Source: Gudongella sp049310905
GTDB lineage: Bacteria > Bacillota > Clostridia > Tissierellales > Tissierellaceae
DNA: 64,000 nt
Reading direction: 5' to 3'
NCBI RefSeq assembly: GCF_049310905.1
Contig: NZ_JBMEMN010000007.1
Coordinates: 18,569 to 82,568 of the forward strand
How positions within the stretch are numbered: position 1 is the first letter of the stretch; each line of letters opens with the position of its first letter. Shown piece after piece: positions 43,501-53,338 of the stretch. The notes under the pieces are model-generated. The model did not search any database. It was not told the origin of the DNA and saw nothing but the letters and a program-made list of their open reading frames with translations. The position numbers and the translations under genes are program-made.

Positions 43501-43835
43501 TAATTAAATTCAAGCTTATCTCCCTCATCTACATCATCAAAAACTCCTGCTTCGGCTTCCATAACAAAATGTGACTTCAAGACAAGAGGTCCCATTCTGC
43601 CTGGTTTAAAATTTCTCAAGACCTTCCGGACAATATTGTTTTTATCCACAAACAGTACATCTATTGAAAACTTCATTCTGAAGGTGTGAATCGAATTGCA
43701 GGGAACAATCATCATCCCCTCCTTCTCATCCAGACCCTTTCGTCCAAGAAGTCCTTGAAGTCTCTTTGTATATGTGTCAGCCATAATAATCTTATCCAAT
43801 ACCACCTTATCACGCACTGTCATTCTAGAAACCAT
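43500..43835 (-). CDS. DUF192 protein at the end of the Tad operon
   Basis: 111 residues of the DUF192 family: a beta-rich domain with LQGLLGRK, the central HTFRMKFSIDVLFVD strand pair and a C-terminal VFDDVDEGDKLEF. No signal peptide is seen. The ATG at 43835 overlaps the stop of the VWA gene by 11 bases and has GGAGGG upstream, so it is coupled to it. The function of the family is unknown. Confidence 0.85.
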   Translation of the reverse strand: MVSRMTVRDKVVLDKIIMADTYTKRLQGLLGRKGLDEKEGMMIVPCNSIHTFRMKFSIDVLFVDKNNIVRKVLRNFKPGRMGPLVLKSHFVMEAEAGVFDDVDEGDKLEFN

Positions 43836-45822
43836 TTGTTCTGCCCTCCAGGAAATCCTTGCCTGCTTCCTCTCCCTTGGACCATTTGGCATCCCCCATT
43901 GAATACCTGAAATGGTAGTCTCCAGAGACGAACTCCATTCCGTCATAAAGGTTCATCTCAGTGTAGATGTCATTTCTGAAGTGAAGTATTCCAGGCTGTG
44001 TTGTCTTTATATATGTTGATGTCATTGGCTTGTTTGAAAATAGCTTCTTCCATCCAAGAACGAATTTCCTACCCTCAACCAGCAGCTTCTTCCCGACGAA
44101 AATATCAAAGCTGTATCTGGTGCTGTGAAGATTGAAATCAGCCTTATCCTCCATATCCATCGATATCATGACTTCTCTCTTTTTTCTTTCCTTAAGGTTA
44201 AGGTCTTTTTTATCCTTAGGCTTTGATTCCTTCCAGTAGGTCAAGGTTCCCCTGATTTTTATGGCAGGAGCAAGCAGGATCAAGTAGAAAAGATTGCCAA
44301 GAATCCAAATTACCAATGGAAGCACAATAAATATTCCTACAATAATTGACAGAATGAAATAGTTCTCCTGTAGGTTGTTTACTATACTTCCAAAGAAGCC
44401 TACTCTCTCAACACGGTACTCAAGAGTAGCGTTTTCTAGCTCAGTTTCAGGATATAATGCCCTTACAAGAATCCTTAAGTCATCGGATCCCTTCTCAATC
44501 CCGGAATCTGTGTCTATATACAAGTTGACCGTTTTTGTGGTATCTGGTCCGACTTCAATCTGGCTGTTTCTGATATCCCCCAGGTTACCTTCAGCTGAAA
44601 AACCAAGCATCTCAGCAAATGGTGATCTGTTTTCAACCTCTACAGGTATGGTAAGGGCCTCGCCGCTTCTTACCCAAAGATCTTCCTTCCCAGCTTTCAA
44701 TACTACTGTTCCCGGTACAGCAGAGAATATCTCTCCAAGATCCTTCCTCAAAGCAAAGGCCTCTTCCCTGTAAAGTCCAGTTGCCTCCAGTGATACATTG
44801 GCTGTGTACTCGCTGGTGATTTCCAATCTATTGGTCCAACGGCCATCACCTCCCATGATATCTCCGCTAATTTCTCCTCCATCGTCATAAAGAGGTAATC
44901 TGAAAACACCGCCGTCATCCTTTTCAACAACAAAATTGAAGCTATCAACCTTCAATAATGGTCCTTCCCCTACGCTTCTGTTGCCTACTCTTATTGATGC
45001 AACTATGGTTTCCCACTCACCAATTCTGTAACCTCCTTTTTTAGGCCAGAATTCATTTTGGAGAACTGGCTTTCCAATTGCTTCCTGAATTATTGCGGGA
45101 GCCAGAAGCTCCTCCACAAGTATTTCCCTTGATTGTAGCACCTGGATAAGATTTACATCAAGGTCATTGGAGTCAGTAAATATTCTTACATCGCCTGATG
45201 TTTCAGAGGCTATTCGATTCAAAACATCTACATCTATTCCCTCACTAAATCCAATGGAATAGACAGGATATCCATTTCTGGATATATCTGTCAAGCTTCC
45301 CCACAAACCTTCCATATACTCAGCCATCTGTTTTGGATTATTTGTTATATTGACAGGGTCCGGATCAGGTTTTCCATCTGTCAAGAATATTATTAGCTTT
45401 CTAACCTCAGGATCGTCAAGCTCCTGTAGCTGCGTATTTGACATATCAAGTGCAGCCTTGTAATCGGTATCTCCATCACTCGTTAACCTTCCTGCAATCT
45501 GAGTTTTTATATTATTACGTGAATCATCACCATCCATTTTAGTCATGGGTACAATCAAATCAACATTACTGTTGAAGGTTACTATACCAAGATAATCCTC
45601 AGGATACAAAAGCTCAATAAAGGTATTTGCGACTTTTTCCCTGAACATCAAAGGATCTGTTGTCAGCATGCTTCCGGATGTATCGATTACAAGTGAAATA
45701 GCCAACTTCTCCGATTTCAATTCCTCCAAAGGGTTGGCATAACTAGGGAATGGCATAACCATTCCCGCAAGTATAGATATTATCATTAAAATTACCATTG
45801 TTTTTGCTGTAAGTTTTATCAC
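43825..45822 (-). CDS. Exported VWA-domain membrane protein in the Tad locus
   Basis: 665 residues. A signal peptide (to about residue 30) is followed by a von Willebrand A domain with an intact metal site (DTSGSM, a downstream Thr and LTDGKPDPDP). A beta-rich region of some 250 residues and a transmembrane helix (about 495-520) follow, then a cytoplasmic tail of about 140. VWA proteins near Tad genes are thought to bind pilins or the cell surface. A GTG at 45822 is placed by GAGGTG; an ATG at 45828 is an alternative. Confidence 0.85.
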   Translation of the reverse strand: MIKLTAKTMVILMIISILAGMVMPFPSYANPLEELKSEKLAISLVIDTSGSMLTTDPLMFREKVANTFIELLYPEDYLGIVTFNSNVDLIVPMTKMDGDDSRNNIKTQIAGRLTSDGDTDYKAALDMSNTQLQELDDPEVRKLIIFLTDGKPDPDPVNITNNPKQMAEYMEGLWGSLTDISRNGYPVYSIGFSEGIDVDVLNRIASETSGDVRIFTDSNDLDVNLIQVLQSREILVEELLAPAIIQEAIGKPVLQNEFWPKKGGYRIGEWETIVASIRVGNRSVGEGPLLKVDSFNFVVEKDDGGVFRLPLYDDGGEISGDIMGGDGRWTNRLEITSEYTANVSLEATGLYREEAFALRKDLGEIFSAVPGTVVLKAGKEDLWVRSGEALTIPVEVENRSPFAEMLGFSAEGNLGDIRNSQIEVGPDTTKTVNLYIDTDSGIEKGSDDLRILVRALYPETELENATLEYRVERVGFFGSIVNNLQENYFILSIIVGIFIVLPLVIWILGNLFYLILLAPAIKIRGTLTYWKESKPKDKKDLNLKERKKREVMISMDMEDKADFNLHSTRYSFDIFVGKKLLVEGRKFVLGWKKLFSNKPMTSTYIKTTQPGILHFRNDIYTEMNLYDGMEFVSGDYHFRYSMGDAKWSKGEEAGKDFLEGRTNGF

Positions 45823-45837
45823 TGTCATCACCTCTGA

Positions 45838-46758
45838 TTAAATCATATCTGAGAATACCCTTATTATCCTTATAATCGCAGGTCCAAGAATAACTATAAA
45901 CAAGGCAGGAAACATAAAGACTACCAGCGGAAAGAGCATTTTTACCGGAACCTTCATTGCAGCCTCCTCTGCTCTTTGTCTCCTTTTCTGTCTCATTGAA
46001 GTCGATTGTACCCTCAACATATTTGCAATATTACTACCCAATTGCTCAGACTGAATAACAGCAGTCATAAAAGATGATATATCATCCACACCAGTTCTTG
46101 CATATATACCTCTTAAGGCATCCTCCCTTTTTCTGCCCTTGTTTATTTCATCGAGTGCTCTGTTAATCTCATCTGATAGCGGTCCAGGCATCTTTTCTGT
46201 AGTCCTCTTCAAGGCCATATCAAATCCCAGCCCTGCCTCTACTGATACAAATATCAGATCCAGCATATCCGGAAGACTCTTTTGTATCCTGGACCTTCTT
46301 GCCCTTGCCTTGATGTTTAGAATATAGTATGGAAGTATAAAGCCCACCAATGCAAGGAATACAATCATAAGTGGATTCAATTCAGAGGCTGTAGCCTGCA
46401 CAACAAGAAAATAAAAGGCAGGTAATATGATAGCCACCATAAACTGGATGGCAATAAGTCTGTTTACATTGATGTTTCCCGGCGAGCCTGCCTGGATAAT
46501 TGTCCGTTCCATGGCTTTGCTAATTCCCTTAGGAGTTGTCCTTCCAAGGAATCCAATAAACTTCTGGTAGGCAGGTTTAATTATCCTGTCCTTGAAAGGT
46601 TCCTGAAGAACAGATTCATCTGTGGGATCAACAAAATCTTGTTTAAGACTTTCCAGTCTCCCCTTGACCTTCTCCTTACGCTGGAATACTACCCCATAAA
46701 CGATGAGCACAAGGTAGGCTACAAATGCTATTGTAGATAAATAGGCTAAAATCATCAT
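45838..46758 (-). CDS. tadC: TadC-like inner-membrane platform protein
   Basis: 306 residues of the type II secretion F family with four hydrophobic helices and the cytoplasmic block FDMALKRTTEKMPGPLSDEI followed by MLRVQSTSMRQKRRQRAEE. Together with TadB it forms the membrane platform that couples the CpaF ATPase to pilin assembly. It lies 28 bases after tadB. Confidence 0.9.
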   Translation of the reverse strand: MMILAYLSTIAFVAYLVLIVYGVVFQRKEKVKGRLESLKQDFVDPTDESVLQEPFKDRIIKPAYQKFIGFLGRTTPKGISKAMERTIIQAGSPGNINVNRLIAIQFMVAIILPAFYFLVVQATASELNPLMIVFLALVGFILPYYILNIKARARRSRIQKSLPDMLDLIFVSVEAGLGFDMALKRTTEKMPGPLSDEINRALDEINKGRKREDALRGIYARTGVDDISSFMTAVIQSEQLGSNIANMLRVQSTSMRQKRRQRAEEAAMKVPVKMLFPLVVFMFPALFIVILGPAIIRIIRVFSDMI

Positions 46759-46786
46759 AAGATCACCTTCTTGTCTTTCTTTTTAT

Positions 46787-47746
46787 CTAGATCTCAATAT
46801 CCGCTAGTCTCATCATAATAAATGCTCCTACAATTTGGAAGAAAATCGCTAATACTACCATTATTACCCCAACTGTACTACCAAACAGCTCCATAATATA
46901 CTCTCGATTAACTACAAAAGTTATTAAAGCAATAGCGAAAGGAAGCAAAGATATAATTACTGCTGAAATTCTGCTCTGTGCTGTTAGTGTCCTTATTTCT
47001 CCCCTGATTCTCATTCTATCCCTGATTGTTGCAGCAATGGTGTCGAGGATCTCAGCAAGATTTCCTCCAACCTTACGCTGTATTATCAAGGCGGTTACAA
47101 ACATATCAACATCTTCATCATCTGTTCTATTGGAAAAATCCATCAATGCATCGTCAAGTGTCTTGCCAATTGAGTTATCCCTCATGATTCTTAAAAACTC
47201 ATCCCTGATTGGAGATTCCATTTCTGTTGCAGCAACATTCATTGCCTGAATAAAGCTGAATCCTGCCCTTAAACCGTTTGAAAGTATTGTCAATGCTTCC
47301 GGCAGCTGTGAATTCAACTGCTTCATCCTTTTCTTCTTGGTTGATGTTACAACCATATCAGGAATTCTGAATCCAAGAAGGAATCCTGCCACACCTATAA
47401 ACCACATTCTTGTCAAAAGAAACAAGAGCAGTCCAAGGCCTGTTGCTACCAATAGCGATAGTCCCAGAAACTCCTCAACCCTCATAAAAATATAAGCGTG
47501 CTGAAGCTTTGCTTTCTTCTCTTCCATATATGACTTTCTCGAAACAGATCTGCTTACTGTACCGATTGTCTTAAGAACAAATTCTTTGAATGATATGTCC
47601 TCTTCCTCGCCAACTTCTTCTTCATCGCTCAGATACATTTCCATTCGATTGGCTACCTTCAATTTTCTATTAAAAAGAATGGCATACAACCCTAGAAAAA
47701 CCAAAAATACTGTAAGAAATCCCAAAAATAATATAAGATAAATCAT
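46787..47746 (-). CDS. tadB: TadB-like inner-membrane platform protein
   Basis: 319 residues, T2SS F-domain family. GFSFIQAMNVAATEMESPI and the C-terminal MRIRGEIRTLTAQSRIS are conserved, with membrane helices at both ends. It starts 2 bases after the cpaF stop. Confidence 0.9.
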   Translation of the reverse strand: MIYLILFLGFLTVFLVFLGLYAILFNRKLKVANRMEMYLSDEEEVGEEEDISFKEFVLKTIGTVSRSVSRKSYMEEKKAKLQHAYIFMRVEEFLGLSLLVATGLGLLLFLLTRMWFIGVAGFLLGFRIPDMVVTSTKKKRMKQLNSQLPEALTILSNGLRAGFSFIQAMNVAATEMESPIRDEFLRIMRDNSIGKTLDDALMDFSNRTDDEDVDMFVTALIIQRKVGGNLAEILDTIAATIRDRMRIRGEIRTLTAQSRISAVIISLLPFAIALITFVVNREYIMELFGSTVGVIMVVLAIFFQIVGAFIMMRLADIEI

Positions 47747-47748
47747 GG

Positions 47749-49119
47749 CTATAACCTCCTGTCAGTGTTGAAAACAGATGCAGGTATGGTTTCGCCATAG
47801 GCTTTCAGCTTCTCCATGAATTTAGGAACGATTCCAGTTGGCATATGTCTGCCAAGAACATTCCCTCCTTCATCGAAGCCTTCCTGTTTAAATATATATA
47901 AATCCTGGAGGGTTATTGTATCTGCCTCCATTCCAACTATCTCAGTTATTTTCATTACCTTTCTTGTACCATCAGTCATTCTTGAAACAAATACAATAAG
48001 ATTGATTGCAGATGACACCTGCTCACGAATTGCCCTTGAAGGTAGATCCATTCCAGACATCATCACCATTGTTTCAAGTCTACCAAGGGTATCCCTTGGA
48101 CTGTTGGAGTGTATTGTTGTAATTGATCCGTCATGCCCTGTATTCATTGCCTGGAGCATGTCCAGCGCCTCGCCGCCTCTTACCTCTCCTACAATTATCC
48201 TGTCCGGTCTCATCCTAAGGGAGTTGATTACAAGTTCCCTGATTGCCACCTGACCCTTGCCTTCAATGTTAGGAGGTCTGCTCTCAAGAGAAACCACATG
48301 GTCCTTCTGAAGCTGAAGCTCTGCCGCATCCTCAATTGTTACTATACGTTCGTTGTTTGGAATAAAATTAGATATTACATTTAGCAGTGTTGTCTTACCG
48401 CTACCAGTACCTCCTGCTACGATTATATTGATTCTTCCCCTTACACAAGCCTTTATCAGTTTTGCAATATCAGCTGTAAGGGTACCAAAGGTAATCAAGT
48501 CCTCAAGAGTATAGGGTTCAACTGCAAACTTACGGATGGTGATTGTTGGTCCCTTGATGGAAAGTGGTGGAATTATTACATTCACACGAGATCCGTCTGG
48601 GAGTCTACCATCTACCATCGGCGAACTTTCATCTACCCTTCTTCCAAGAGGAGAAATGATCTTGTCAATTGTATGCATAATATGGGTGTTGTCCCGGAAA
48701 TTGATTTCAGCCCTTGTGATCTTTCCCTTTCTTTCAACAAATACATCATCAGGAGAATTTACCATAATCTCTGTTACAGTTGGGTCGTTAATCAGCGGTG
48801 TAATTGGACCGTATCCAAATACCTCGTCCATTATATAACCAGCAACTCTTTGCTTGTCCCCAAATGAAAGATTACGTTTTGATTCCATTAGAATATCGTT
48901 TATTATCTTGTTTGTATCATCCAGTACCTGCTTTTTAAAAAGCTTGTCTTCTGCATTTACAGTACCAGAGATTGTTTCTATTACCCTACCCAGCGTTTCT
49001 GTGGCAATCTCTTCAAGCTCCTTCCGCTTACGGAGAACCACTTCACCAGTTCCCTGGTCATGTATAATTGTATCATCGTTGTTTTTTAAATTCTTAAAAT
49101 TAAAGGAACCGTTTCCCAT
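47749..49119 (-). CDS. cpaF: CpaF/TadA-family secretion ATPase
   Basis: 456 residues. A hexameric motor that powers Flp pilus assembly. Walker A is AGGTGSGKTT, the Asp box lies in IVTIEDAAELQL, Walker B is RIIVGEVRGGEA, and the His box is GSITTIHSNSP. The N-terminal domain has the CpaF pattern (ITRAEINF, PTVTEIMVNSPDDVF). The ATG follows GAGGTGATACC. Confidence 0.95.
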   Translation of the reverse strand: MGNGSFNFKNLKNNDDTIIHDQGTGEVVLRKRKELEEIATETLGRVIETISGTVNAEDKLFKKQVLDDTNKIINDILMESKRNLSFGDKQRVAGYIMDEVFGYGPITPLINDPTVTEIMVNSPDDVFVERKGKITRAEINFRDNTHIMHTIDKIISPLGRRVDESSPMVDGRLPDGSRVNVIIPPLSIKGPTITIRKFAVEPYTLEDLITFGTLTADIAKLIKACVRGRINIIVAGGTGSGKTTLLNVISNFIPNNERIVTIEDAAELQLQKDHVVSLESRPPNIEGKGQVAIRELVINSLRMRPDRIIVGEVRGGEALDMLQAMNTGHDGSITTIHSNSPRDTLGRLETMVMMSGMDLPSRAIREQVSSAINLIVFVSRMTDGTRKVMKITEIVGMEADTITLQDLYIFKQEGFDEGGNVLGRHMPTGIVPKFMEKLKAYGETIPASVFNTDRRL

Positions 49120-49133
49120 GGTATCACCTCCGG

Positions 49134-50318
49134 CTAGTTACGGCCATTCCCCTCAAAATCACTGCTGATCTTCTTTGCCAAAGCACTGAATCCCTTTCCT
49201 ACTGAGCTTCTTGGTTTTGAAATCACTACTGGTGTCCCGCTGTTAAGGGATTGTATTGCCAACTTGTAATCTGCATCAATCACCGAGTAAAGACTCTGAC
49301 CCAATGTACTTTCAACATCCTTTGTCTTGATCTGACTTGATGAGTCCGCTCTGTTTAACAATATCTTTATCTTGTTCTTTGGAAAATTCAATTCGTGAAG
49401 AGTCAAAATGGATGCCTTGATATTACGAAGTGTTGAAATCTCAGGTGTAGTTACCATAATAAGCACATCTGCAAATTGAAATGCAGGGTTAACAGGCTCG
49501 TAGAACCTGGCTGGCATATCAACAACTACGTAATCAAAAGCCCCTCTTAACGCCTTCAATATAATTTCAATATGTTCCGCTGTTATAAATTCATTTATCT
49601 GTGGCTTTGCATTTGCAGGAAGAACCTTAATTCCCGATTCATGCGGAATAAGATATGATTCAATAATATCCTGGTCAATGTTTCTAATATCATCAACTAT
49701 ATCCATAATGGTAAACCTTGGTATAAGATTAAGTGCCAGCACTGTATTCCCAAAGTCCAGATCCAGGTCCACCAGACATACCCTCTTGTCGTTGCCTTTT
49801 GAAAGTGCAATAGCAAGGTTTGTTGAAATAAAGGTTTTTCCAACACCTCCCTTGGTGCTGAATACCGTCACCACATTGCCATTTGACGATCTCCTTCTTC
49901 TGGTTGGAGCCGATTCCCTGTGTACAACCTCCTTGTCCTTTACAAGTTCAAAGGACCTGTAAATGGAATCCACAAGCTTGGATGAAGTAAACGGGGAGAT
50001 GATTACATCCTTTGCTCCGACAAATATCGCCCTGTACATTGTGTCCTCAAGAAGTTGATTCTCAACCAGCACCACTGCAATTTCAGGATACTCTTTGGAT
50101 AAAAAATCCGTAAACTCATATCTGTCGAAATCAACATTGGTTCCAATAAGGACAATATTGGGATACTTTTCGCCGATGTAGTAATTGGCCTCCTCTGTTG
50201 TAGTGGCATCCCCCACCAGATTGACATAGTCAACTTTGCCTAGGGTTTCCGTTACCAGGTCCTTGTCATCACTGCTCTTTTCAATCAATAGTACCTTTAT
50301 TTTATCCAAGAATATCAC
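49134..50318 (-). CDS. cpaE: CpaE/TadZ-family ATPase
   Basis: 394 residues. An atypical receiver-like domain (about 1-125) precedes a ParA/MinD-type ATPase domain with the deviant Walker motif STKGGVGKTF. CpaE/TadZ localises the Tad machine to a cell pole or focus. The start overlaps the stop of the cpaB gene by 4 bases. Confidence 0.92.
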   Translation of the reverse strand: MIFLDKIKVLLIEKSSDDKDLVTETLGKVDYVNLVGDATTTEEANYYIGEKYPNIVLIGTNVDFDRYEFTDFLSKEYPEIAVVLVENQLLEDTMYRAIFVGAKDVIISPFTSSKLVDSIYRSFELVKDKEVVHRESAPTRRRRSSNGNVVTVFSTKGGVGKTFISTNLAIALSKGNDKRVCLVDLDLDFGNTVLALNLIPRFTIMDIVDDIRNIDQDIIESYLIPHESGIKVLPANAKPQINEFITAEHIEIILKALRGAFDYVVVDMPARFYEPVNPAFQFADVLIMVTTPEISTLRNIKASILTLHELNFPKNKIKILLNRADSSSQIKTKDVESTLGQSLYSVIDADYKLAIQSLNSGTPVVISKPRSSVGKGFSALAKKISSDFEGNGRN

Positions 50319-51064
50319 CTCACTCTAAATGTCTCAAAATTGTCCATACCGTAATGTTCAAGTTCGTTGATCTGGTTGTCAACTGGATTTCGAAGGGTCA
50401 TGTGAATGCTACCGTTCAGTGTAACCCATGCAAGTATTTCAGCTTCTTCAGGGGTTGCCAGAAGTGTTATTGATCCGGGTTGCTCGTAGCTTTCCTCAGC
50501 TGTTGGAGCATTTCTGCTTCCCAGCTCCAATACTTCCATATTCTGGAACTGAGTGAATGTTGTTGAGCCAACTCTGTCTCCCTCTACTGGTGGCTCAGTC
50601 TCCTCAAGATTTGTTTCGTAGGTTACAAGTATATCTACCTTGTCACCCTTTTGGATAAAATTAGAAACTCCGCTGATTGTAGAGAGCGGTATTGAAATTG
50701 CTCTCATGTTTTCTGGAAGCCAATAGGATAATCCAGCATCGGATTCTTCATTAACAATTCTTCCTGAAAGAATCTGCTCGCCTGAGATTATTTCTGTTCT
50801 TGTTATTGCTCCCACTACTAAATCAAGTTCTGTTACTGCATCAGGATGTATACCTTCGGCTGGAAGTGAAGAAATCTGTACCATCTCCTCGGTAATCCTG
50901 ATATGCTCAGGTATTGCGGTTATGGCTGTAACCACATCAGAATAAGAGGTTGCAGCCGCTTCCTCTGGTTCGACCCTGAGAGACTGAATATACCTGTTTA
51001 AGAAAAATATTGTGATAATACCTAGTAGTACCCCGATCAGGAGTATCTTTTTGTTCACCTTCAT
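50315..51064 (-). CDS. cpaB: CpaB/RcpC-like SAF-domain protein
   Basis: 249 residues: an N-terminal membrane helix and a SAF domain (ITEEMVQISSLPAEGIHPDAV, GAITRTEIISGEQIL) plus the CpaB C-terminal region (SIPLSTISGVSNFIQKGDKV). In diderms the homologue cooperates with the secretin; with no secretin here it may link the pilus to the wall. AGAGGTG precedes the ATG at 51064. Confidence 0.88.
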   Translation of the reverse strand: MKVNKKILLIGVLLGIITIFFLNRYIQSLRVEPEEAAATSYSDVVTAITAIPEHIRITEEMVQISSLPAEGIHPDAVTELDLVVGAITRTEIISGEQILSGRIVNEESDAGLSYWLPENMRAISIPLSTISGVSNFIQKGDKVDILVTYETNLEETEPPVEGDRVGSTTFTQFQNMEVLELGSRNAPTAEESYEQPGSITLLATPEEAEILAWVTLNGSIHMTLRNPVDNQINELEHYGMDNFETFRVR

Positions 51065-51091
51065 AGACTGCACCTCTTTCTGTTTTTTACT

Positions 51092-52267
51092 TTACTCAAT
51101 CAGTTTGCTATATGGTGGAGTGGGAATTTCTGAATCAGAGTTAGGATCAGTTTGATCATCATCCTTAACAATGACCTCTAGTGGAACTTTTGTCCCAGTA
51201 AATTTACCGATTATAGTTGATTTTGGTAGATGCTCTCCTTCAAACTTATCATGATATTTAACTGCATTATCGCTAGTAGTATCAAAATAATCTGAATTAT
51301 CGTATAAAGCAAACTTTGAACCTTCGCTTGGCTTGTAACCACCTTCACCTTCATCTTTGTCGTTACCCTCACTTGTAATTACATCATAAATCTCAAAGTA
51401 AGCAAAATACTTAATCGGTAACCTTAAACTGCTTCCTTGTTGAGTGATATTATCCCAATCAATTACAGGTACTAAACCTGTCATAAACGCTCTTCTATCA
51501 TCCTCGTTTGATAGTTTGTTTGCTTCCTTCATTCTAGTCTCTATAGGATTATTTACTTTACCAACATCTAATCCAGTTTTATTATCTATAACAGTATCAA
51601 GTTCTAACTCAACCTCCATATATTCACCCTCGAATGCATCTGCAATTCCAGATGAGCTTTTGAAGATATCTAATAACCCCCAGTTCCCGTTAACTACTGA
51701 ATCCAAATCATCTACAAACTTTCCTGAGTGTAAATATACAATATCTGGATTTAGATATACGTCACCCGAACCCTCAAACTCCTTCGTAAAAACAGGCAAT
51801 ATATCTCCAGCCTTCACTTTAGTAATATATCCCCAAGTAGCTACCGCTTTAGCCGAAACATCGCTATCTGTGTTTGCAGGGTTTAAAAACCTAGCAAATA
51901 CGGTATTAATATTATTAGTTACAACAACTGTTATTGTATCTCTCTGAGGATAGTCATCGTTATTCCAAATAACTTTAATATCTTCATCTTTAACTACCCC
52001 ATTTTTTTTAGCTAAATCTCTAGCTACATTTTCAGCGGTGATTTTTGCAGCACCTAAATCTGGAACTATCTTTCTTAGTTCATCCTCCATAACTTGTGCT
52101 CCACCAAGAGTTGCAGCATCAGCTGCCGTAACCATATTTCTTCTCTCTCCATAAACATAGCCTGTATCTACCAAAAAAGTTGAAAAGCCCATTAAAAGAA
52201 CTAACAAAAGAGCCATAAATATTGTGGATTGACCTTTTTCATCCTTGAACAAGTTACGGTTCTTCAT
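51092..52267 (-). CDS. TadG-like minor pilin/assembly protein
   Basis: 391 residues. A short basic leader ends in EKGQSTIF before a hydrophobic helix (about 15-36), the TadE/G pseudopilin pattern for processing by the prepilin peptidase. A long extracytoplasmic region includes VYGERRNMVTAADAATLGGA. It probably forms part of the pilus base or tip. Confidence 0.82.
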   Translation of the reverse strand: MKNRNLFKDEKGQSTIFMALLLVLLMGFSTFLVDTGYVYGERRNMVTAADAATLGGAQVMEDELRKIVPDLGAAKITAENVARDLAKKNGVVKDEDIKVIWNNDDYPQRDTITVVVTNNINTVFARFLNPANTDSDVSAKAVATWGYITKVKAGDILPVFTKEFEGSGDVYLNPDIVYLHSGKFVDDLDSVVNGNWGLLDIFKSSSGIADAFEGEYMEVELELDTVIDNKTGLDVGKVNNPIETRMKEANKLSNEDDRRAFMTGLVPVIDWDNITQQGSSLRLPIKYFAYFEIYDVITSEGNDKDEGEGGYKPSEGSKFALYDNSDYFDTTSDNAVKYHDKFEGEHLPKSTIIGKFTGTKVPLEVIVKDDDQTDPNSDSEIPTPPYSKLIE

Positions 52268-52277
52268 TTCTAATCAC

Positions 52278-52715
52278 CTATTCCTTCCTCATTACTGCAC
52301 TAGCTTCCCAAATAAGTTTATCTGCTCCTATTAGCTTCCCATCACCAGCAATAACTCCTAAAAGCGGCTCCATCTTAGCGGTTACTAAAACTGTAACATT
52401 TGGCTCCAGATTGTTAGTAAAACCAGAAACATCGACATCTAGAATAGTCAAATCGGAAAAATCATAATTATTGGCAACCCCCATGACATAGTCCTCTATA
52501 TTGAAACCAGGAATCTGATTATACTCGAGTGGAGGCACTGCAGCGGCTCTTACACCTTCTCTTACCATACTGTTCAAAGTTATTCTTCCATAAAATAGCC
52601 AGCCCACCTCTAAAACTCCTATTAAGAATGGGAGGACCAGTAAAGCAAATATTAGTGCGAATTCTACTGTCGCCTGTCCTTTTTTCTCATGAATTAATTT
52701 ATGAAATATTCTCAC
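52278..52715 (-). CDS. tadE: TadE-family pseudopilin
   Basis: 145 residues. The leader ends at KKGQATVEFALI with the hydrophobic N-helix immediately after, and the pseudopilin Glu at +5. The C-terminal domain is exported. It overlaps the prepilin peptidase gene by 4 bases. Confidence 0.88.
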   Translation of the reverse strand: MRIFHKLIHEKKGQATVEFALIFALLVLPFLIGVLEVGWLFYGRITLNSMVREGVRAAAVPPLEYNQIPGFNIEDYVMGVANNYDFSDLTILDVDVSGFTNNLEPNVTVLVTAKMEPLLGVIAGDGKLIGADKLIWEASAVMRKE

Positions 52716-53275
52716 TTTATCACCCCATTCACATAAGAAATCACCACTCCTAACCCTATTGCTACTCCATAAGGCAGATAAGTACTCTTTACACCAGTTC
52801 CCAATCCAAGAAAGTAATCATTTATTTCTTTTAATTTTTGATTATTAAATGTTGACGTTAGTACAAATAATAAGGGTCGTAAAATCAAACCAAGTATTCG
52901 TTTTAGAGTAATACCCAACTTCTTCTTATAAATTAAGTATATTATTACAATCACACCACCTGCAAAAGATGAATACAGAAGTGTATAAAGTGTAAATTCG
53001 AATCCTTTCAAAGCTCCAATGGCAGCCAAAAACTTTACATCTCCACCACCTAAGGCTCCTAAAATAAAAGGAATTACAAGTATTCCAAGTCCTGTAATAA
53101 ATCCAAAAAAACTAAACTTAAATCCCTCAAACCCGCCAAATATTGTATATGCTGATAAACCCCAAAGTATTACAGGTAAAGTAATAAAATTGGGGATTTT
53201 TTTCTGAGTTAGATCAAAGTAAACTGCTAATATTACCATAGAAAACAAAATAATGTCATTTAGTATTAGGTTCAT
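52712..53275 (-). CDS. Prepilin peptidase (A24, CpaA/TadV type)
   Basis: 187 residues with about six membrane helices. The two catalytic Asp are in YFDLTQKKIPN (Asp21) and GGGDVKFLAAIG. It lacks an N-methyltransferase domain, as is normal for TadV. AGGAG precedes the ATG at 53275. It cleaves the Flp pilin encoded just upstream and probably the TadE/G-like proteins downstream. Confidence 0.9.
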   Translation of the reverse strand: MNLILNDIILFSMVILAVYFDLTQKKIPNFITLPVILWGLSAYTIFGGFEGFKFSFFGFITGLGILVIPFILGALGGGDVKFLAAIGALKGFEFTLYTLLYSSFAGGVIVIIYLIYKKKLGITLKRILGLILRPLLFVLTSTFNNQKLKEINDYFLGLGTGVKSTYLPYGVAIGLGVVISYVNGVIK

Positions 53276-53298
53276 ATCTGTCTCCTGAAGAATTTTGG

Positions 53299-53324
53299 GA
53301 GAACTGCCCAAAAGGGCAGTCTCT
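53299..53324 (-). terminator. Intercistronic hairpin after the pilin gene
   Basis: CTGCCC, an TTTT loop and GGGCAG form a 6-bp stem, extended by GAGA/TCTC after a bulged T. There is no long T-run, so it probably acts as a partial terminator or as a 3' stabiliser that raises pilin over the rest of the operon. Confidence 0.5.
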
Positions 53325-53338
53325 CATAAATACCATAC

